Below, piece by piece: positions 12,494 to 14,661 of a stretch of 14,661 nt of DNA. Both the position numbers and the translations under genes were made by a program. The notes beneath the pieces were generated by a model, which saw only the letters and a list, made by a program, of their open reading frames with translations, was not told the DNA's origin and ran no database searches. Position 1 is the stretch's first letter; each line of letters begins with the position of its first letter. The DNA comes from Candidatus Saccharimonadota bacterium (lineage in GTDB: Bacteria > Patescibacteriota > Saccharimonadia > Saccharimonadales > Saccharimonadaceae). Location: positions 1 to 14,661 of the forward strand of contig JAGCSL010000055.1 in assembly GCA_017964115.1 (NCBI GenBank), in the 5' to 3' direction.

Positions 12494-14284
12494 ATGAAGA
12501 TAAAACAGAAAAAGAGTGGGCAAAGTAGGGAAAAGGTTAGCCAACGTCTTTTGACGGCAGCTAACGAGTTCGGCGAACGCGCCGGTAAGCATTTTAATGA
12601 GCGTTTTGTCGATCGTTTACCGAATATCCGCGAAGTACGTTTATGGGTAGTGGAATGGGTACTACTGGTGTTGGTAGTGTTTTTGTTGGCGATCACGCAG
12701 AATATTTGGTACGGTGAATCGTTCGAGACGGAGGCTTTTGTGCAAGGTGGCGAATATAGTGAAGCGACCTTGGGCAAGGTTAACTCGATGAATCCTTTAT
12801 ACGCAACTACGAGCTCGGAAAAAACTTTAGCAAAACTATTATTTGCCAACCTCGTGGCGCCCGATTCGACTGGCCATCTAAAAAACGAATTAGCCGATAC
12901 GATAAAAGCGGATGAGACAAGGCGGATTTGGACCGTGAAGCTAAAAGATAACCTGAGGTGGTCGGATGGAGAGTCGATTAAGGCGGATGACGTGCTTTAT
13001 ACAATAGACTTGATTAACGATAGTTCTGCAAAAACGACGGTCTCTGTGAACTTCATGAATGTAAAAGTTGAGAAAAAGGACGATTTAACGACGGTCTTTA
13101 CGCTGCCGTCATCTTATACGGATTTTACGGATAATCTAGAATTCCCAATCGTGCCAAAGCACGTCCTAAAAGATATCAAACCGGCCTTAGTGTATGAAAG
13201 TGACTTTTCTACTAACCCAATCGGCTCAGGCCCGTTTGTTTTAAACGCATTGCAGACTTCTTCGGGCGTCGCTAATACGAACTCGCAGACGGTTTATTTG
13301 AACAGGAACGAGTATTATTTCAAGAAGAATACAAGGTTGGATAATTTTACACTTAAAACCTATGAAGATGCGGGGCAAATTATAGGGGCAATGCAAAATG
13401 CGGACGTAATGGCAACGGCGGAATTAACTAAAGAAGAGTCTGAACAATTACCTGGTACGGTAAGTAGAAGAAATACTTTAATCAACGGTGGAGCCTTTGC
13501 GTTCTTGAACACTACTAGTGATAAATTAAATAATGTGAAGGTGCGTCAGGCGATTCAGAGGGGTGTGGATATGGCAAAAGTTCGCGAGGATATTGACGAT
13601 GCGCAGGTTCTGGATTATCCAATATTGGCGCGCCAAGAGCAGATTAGTATGCCAGAACTAGAGAAGTATGATCTGGATGCGGCAAAGAAGTTAATTACCG
13701 ATGCTGGTTTGAAATACGATGAAGACAAGATTATTGATAATACCGGAAAACAAGTGACTTTGAATATTTCGGTGCCACAACGCGAAACTTTGGCGAAGGT
13801 TGCGGAGCGCTTCAGGAATCAACTGAAAAAGTTAGGCTTCGAGGTAGTATTAAATGTCTACGATGAGTCAAAGGCGACGAGTGACTTTTTCTCGGCGGTT
13901 GTTCGCCCGCGCGATTACGATATTTTGGTTTACGAGATAGATCTCGGTGTGAGCGCGGATCCGTTTGTCTATTATAGTTCTTCGCAAGCAGCGGGTACAG
14001 GCTGGAATTTGAGTAACTATGCTAATAGTTTAGCGGATGATGCTCTAGTAGTGGCGCGTACGACCACGAATGCGAAGTTGCGCAAGACTAAGTACGAATC
14101 GTTTATGAAATTGTGGGTGCGTGATGTGCCGGCAATTGGCCTATATCAATCGACAATGACCTATAACTTTATGCCAAATACGTATATTTACTCTGAAAAT
14201 AGTGAGTTAACCGATGCGTTGGATCGTTTTAGTGAAGTACAGAATTGGGCAAGTAGAAAAGCTAGCGTAAATATGACGCCATAA
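12494..14284 (+). CDS. Peptide/nickel-type ABC substrate-binding protein, helix-anchored
   Basis: Extracellular receptor of an oligopeptide importer (SBP family 5). It has 596 residues. A basic cytoplasmic head (1-48) is followed by one membrane helix (about 49-70) instead of a lipoprotein signal; I see no lipobox cysteine. The binding domain starts near 85. It shows family-5 features: NSMNPLYATTSSEKTLAKLLF, then WTVKLKDNLRWSDGESIKADDVLYTI, later NPIGSGPF, and the two-lobe continuation to SADPFVYYSS. It probably binds peptides, as in related scavengers, although ligand specificity cannot be read. No permease or ATPase gene lies in the window. It has no Shine-Dalgarno; its ATG abuts the double stop of secG, so translation likely depends on reinitiation. 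Confidence 0.95.
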   Translation: MKIKQKKSGQSREKVSQRLLTAANEFGERAGKHFNERFVDRLPNIREVRLWVVEWVLLVLVVFLLAITQNIWYGESFETEAFVQGGEYSEATLGKVNSMNPLYATTSSEKTLAKLLFANLVAPDSTGHLKNELADTIKADETRRIWTVKLKDNLRWSDGESIKADDVLYTIDLINDSSAKTTVSVNFMNVKVEKKDDLTTVFTLPSSYTDFTDNLEFPIVPKHVLKDIKPALVYESDFSTNPIGSGPFVLNALQTSSGVANTNSQTVYLNRNEYYFKKNTRLDNFTLKTYEDAGQIIGAMQNADVMATAELTKEESEQLPGTVSRRNTLINGGAFAFLNTTSDKLNNVKVRQAIQRGVDMAKVREDIDDAQVLDYPILARQEQISMPELEKYDLDAAKKLITDAGLKYDEDKIIDNTGKQVTLNISVPQRETLAKVAERFRNQLKKLGFEVVLNVYDESKATSDFFSAVVRPRDYDILVYEIDLGVSADPFVYYSSSQAAGTGWNLSNYANSLADDALVVARTTTNAKLRKTKYESFMKLWVRDVPAIGLYQSTMTYNFMPNTYIYSENSELTDALDRFSEVQNWASRKASVNMTP

Positions 14285-14323
14285 TAAAAAGAATAACGTG
14301 AATAAGCTCGGCGTCAAAAGAGT

Positions 14324-14352
14324 TTGGCATCGAGATGTAAATGTGTTATAAT
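14324..14352 (+). promoter_or_regulatory. Promoter of tRNA-Leu(GAG)
   Basis: TTGGCA (14324-14329) is a good -35, spaced 17 bases from TATAAT (14347-14352), which is extended by TGT. This is the most consensus-like promoter in the window and ends nine bases before the tRNA. Confidence 0.88.
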
Positions 14353-14361
14353 GCTTCTAAT

Positions 14362-14452
14362 GCGCCCGTGGTGGAATTGGTAGACACGCTAGCTTGAGGT
14401 GCTAGTGGCTATTCAAACGGCTGTGCTAGTTCGAGTCTAGTCGGGCGCACCA
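14362..14452 (+). tRNA. tRNA-Leu(GAG)
   Basis: A 91-base class II tRNA. The acceptor arm is GCGCCCG/CGGGCGC, with discriminator A and encoded CCA. The anticodon stem CTAGC/GCTAG holds loop TTGAGGT, so the anticodon is GAG (reads CUC and CUU). A long variable arm is present, and the T arm is GCTAG-TTCGAGT-CTAGT. Its 3' end is copied exactly further downstream. Confidence 0.97.
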
Positions 14453-14562
14453 AGATTGAAGTTAAAATCGCCCATCTGGGCATTTTTTCTTGCCGTTGCT
14501 CGGTCGATAACCGCGCAAGACAAGAAGAAAATACCCATCTGCACGATTTTATTCTTCAATCT
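14453..14562. repeat. 110-base imperfect inverted repeat abutting the tRNA CCA end
   Basis: The left arm (14453-14492) begins at the first base after CCA. The right arm spans 14521-14562. The outer ends match as 9 bp (AGATTGAAG/CTTCAATCT) and 8 bp (TAAAATCG/CGATTTTA), separated by a 1x2 interruption. Further in, GGG, ATTTT and TTCTTG also match their partners. A 28-base apex holds short inner dyads such as TCTTGC/GCAAGA and CGGT/ACCG. Confidence 0.7.
14464..14488 (+). terminator. Intrinsic terminator of tRNA-Leu(GAG)
   Basis: GCCC (14470-14473) pairs with GGGC (14478-14481) around ATCT. It is extended by AAAAT with ATTTT past a bulged C, and followed by six Ts. It lies within the left arm of the longer inverted repeat, so the two structures are mutually exclusive in RNA. 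Confidence 0.7.
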
Positions 14563-14574
14563 CTAAAAGACAGG

Positions 14575-14585
14575 CGGGCGCACCA
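14575..14585 (+). repeat. Second copy of the tRNA-Leu(GAG) 3' end
   Basis: CGGGCGCACCA is identical to 14442-14452, covering the whole acceptor 3' strand, discriminator and CCA. No matching 5' acceptor strand or tRNA body precedes it, so it is not a tRNA gene. Confidence 0.75.
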
Positions 14586-14597
14586 TAATTTTTAGAA

Positions 14598-14618
14598 CGG
14601 CCCTCGGGCTGCTTTTTT
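14598..14618 (+). terminator. Second terminator, following the copied tRNA end
   Basis: CGGCC (14598-14602) pairs with GGCTG (14607-14611, one G-T pair) around CTCG, then C and six Ts. The run TTTTTTCTTGC after it also follows the first terminator. The remaining bases to 14661 are A/T-rich with no gene. AAAAAAGCCTC there may be one arm of a terminator completed outside the window. Confidence 0.65.
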
Positions 14619-14661
14619 CTTGCAAAAAATTGCATAAAAAAGCCTCTGAGATAACAACCTC

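Noticed and set aside
14275..14315. GACGCC/GGCGTC inverted repeat at the end of the binding-protein gene, considered as its terminator
   Set aside because: The loop is 29 bases and no T tract follows. It cannot be called a terminator.
14563..14585. A second complete tRNA ending at the CGGGCGCACCA copy
   Set aside because: There is no 5' acceptor strand GCGCCCG, D arm or anticodon arm in the 100 bases upstream, and the T-arm position does not fold.
1..14661. CRISPR array, transposase, or reassigned TGA code
   Set aside because: No regularly spaced repeats or transposase frames are seen. All genes are full length with TGA treated as stop.

Overview
The window looks like a chromosomal segment of a reduced-genome Patescibacteria/CPR bacterium, most likely Candidatus Saccharibacteria (TM7). 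This is inferred from gene content, not from a marker gene: a class D/E-type sortase with a long cytoplasmic head, a shortened UvrC, a helix-anchored peptide-binding protein, many single-pass proteins with low-complexity cytoplasmic heads, and moderate GC. All genes are intact under the standard bacterial code. Their stops are TAA (10) or TAG (3), never TGA. Both tRNA genes encode their CCA end. Nothing points to a prophage, transposon or CRISPR.

Layout. At 2-499 is the 3' part of a three-helix membrane protein with a charged coiled-coil tail, converging on an unknown three-helix membrane protein (502-1278, minus). Next come tRNA-Leu(CAA) on the minus strand (1329-1415) and a divergent sortase (1487-2746). 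The sortase converges on a PEGA-domain membrane protein (2755-4254, minus). Divergent from that is a single-pass protein with a very basic Gln/Ala-rich cytoplasmic half (4429-5553). Glucose-6-phosphate isomerase (5623-6879) and enolase (6957-8252, minus) converge on a bidirectional terminator. Divergent from enolase is a pair of single-pass membrane proteins, one with a basic head and one with an acidic head (8396-8704, 8719-10515). A tight plus-strand run follows: short UvrC, a four-helix holin-4/YvlD-family protein, SecG, and a peptide-binding ABC protein (10588-14284). The window closes with tRNA-Leu(GAG) (14362-14452) and a 209-base gene-free tail.

The genes share a cell-surface theme: a sortase, SecG, an anchored solute receptor, PEGA and other exported domains, several with paired cysteines outside the membrane. 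Two glycolytic enzymes and one repair nuclease are added.

The regulatory grammar is consistent. Eight promoters carry an extended -10 (TGnTAnnnT), usually without a clear -35. At five genes the -10 ends only 6-8 bases before the ATG, predicting leaderless mRNAs. Other genes have ordinary Shine-Dalgarno sites. Three promoters have their -35 position inside the hairpin of the preceding gene's terminator. pgi appears to have a leaderless six-codon leader ORF that contains its Shine-Dalgarno and overlaps its start.

The most unusual structure lies after tRNA-Leu(GAG). A long imperfect inverted repeat begins at the base after the CCA. It is followed by a second exact copy of the tRNA 3' end (7-base acceptor strand, discriminator and CCA) with its own similarly built terminator.
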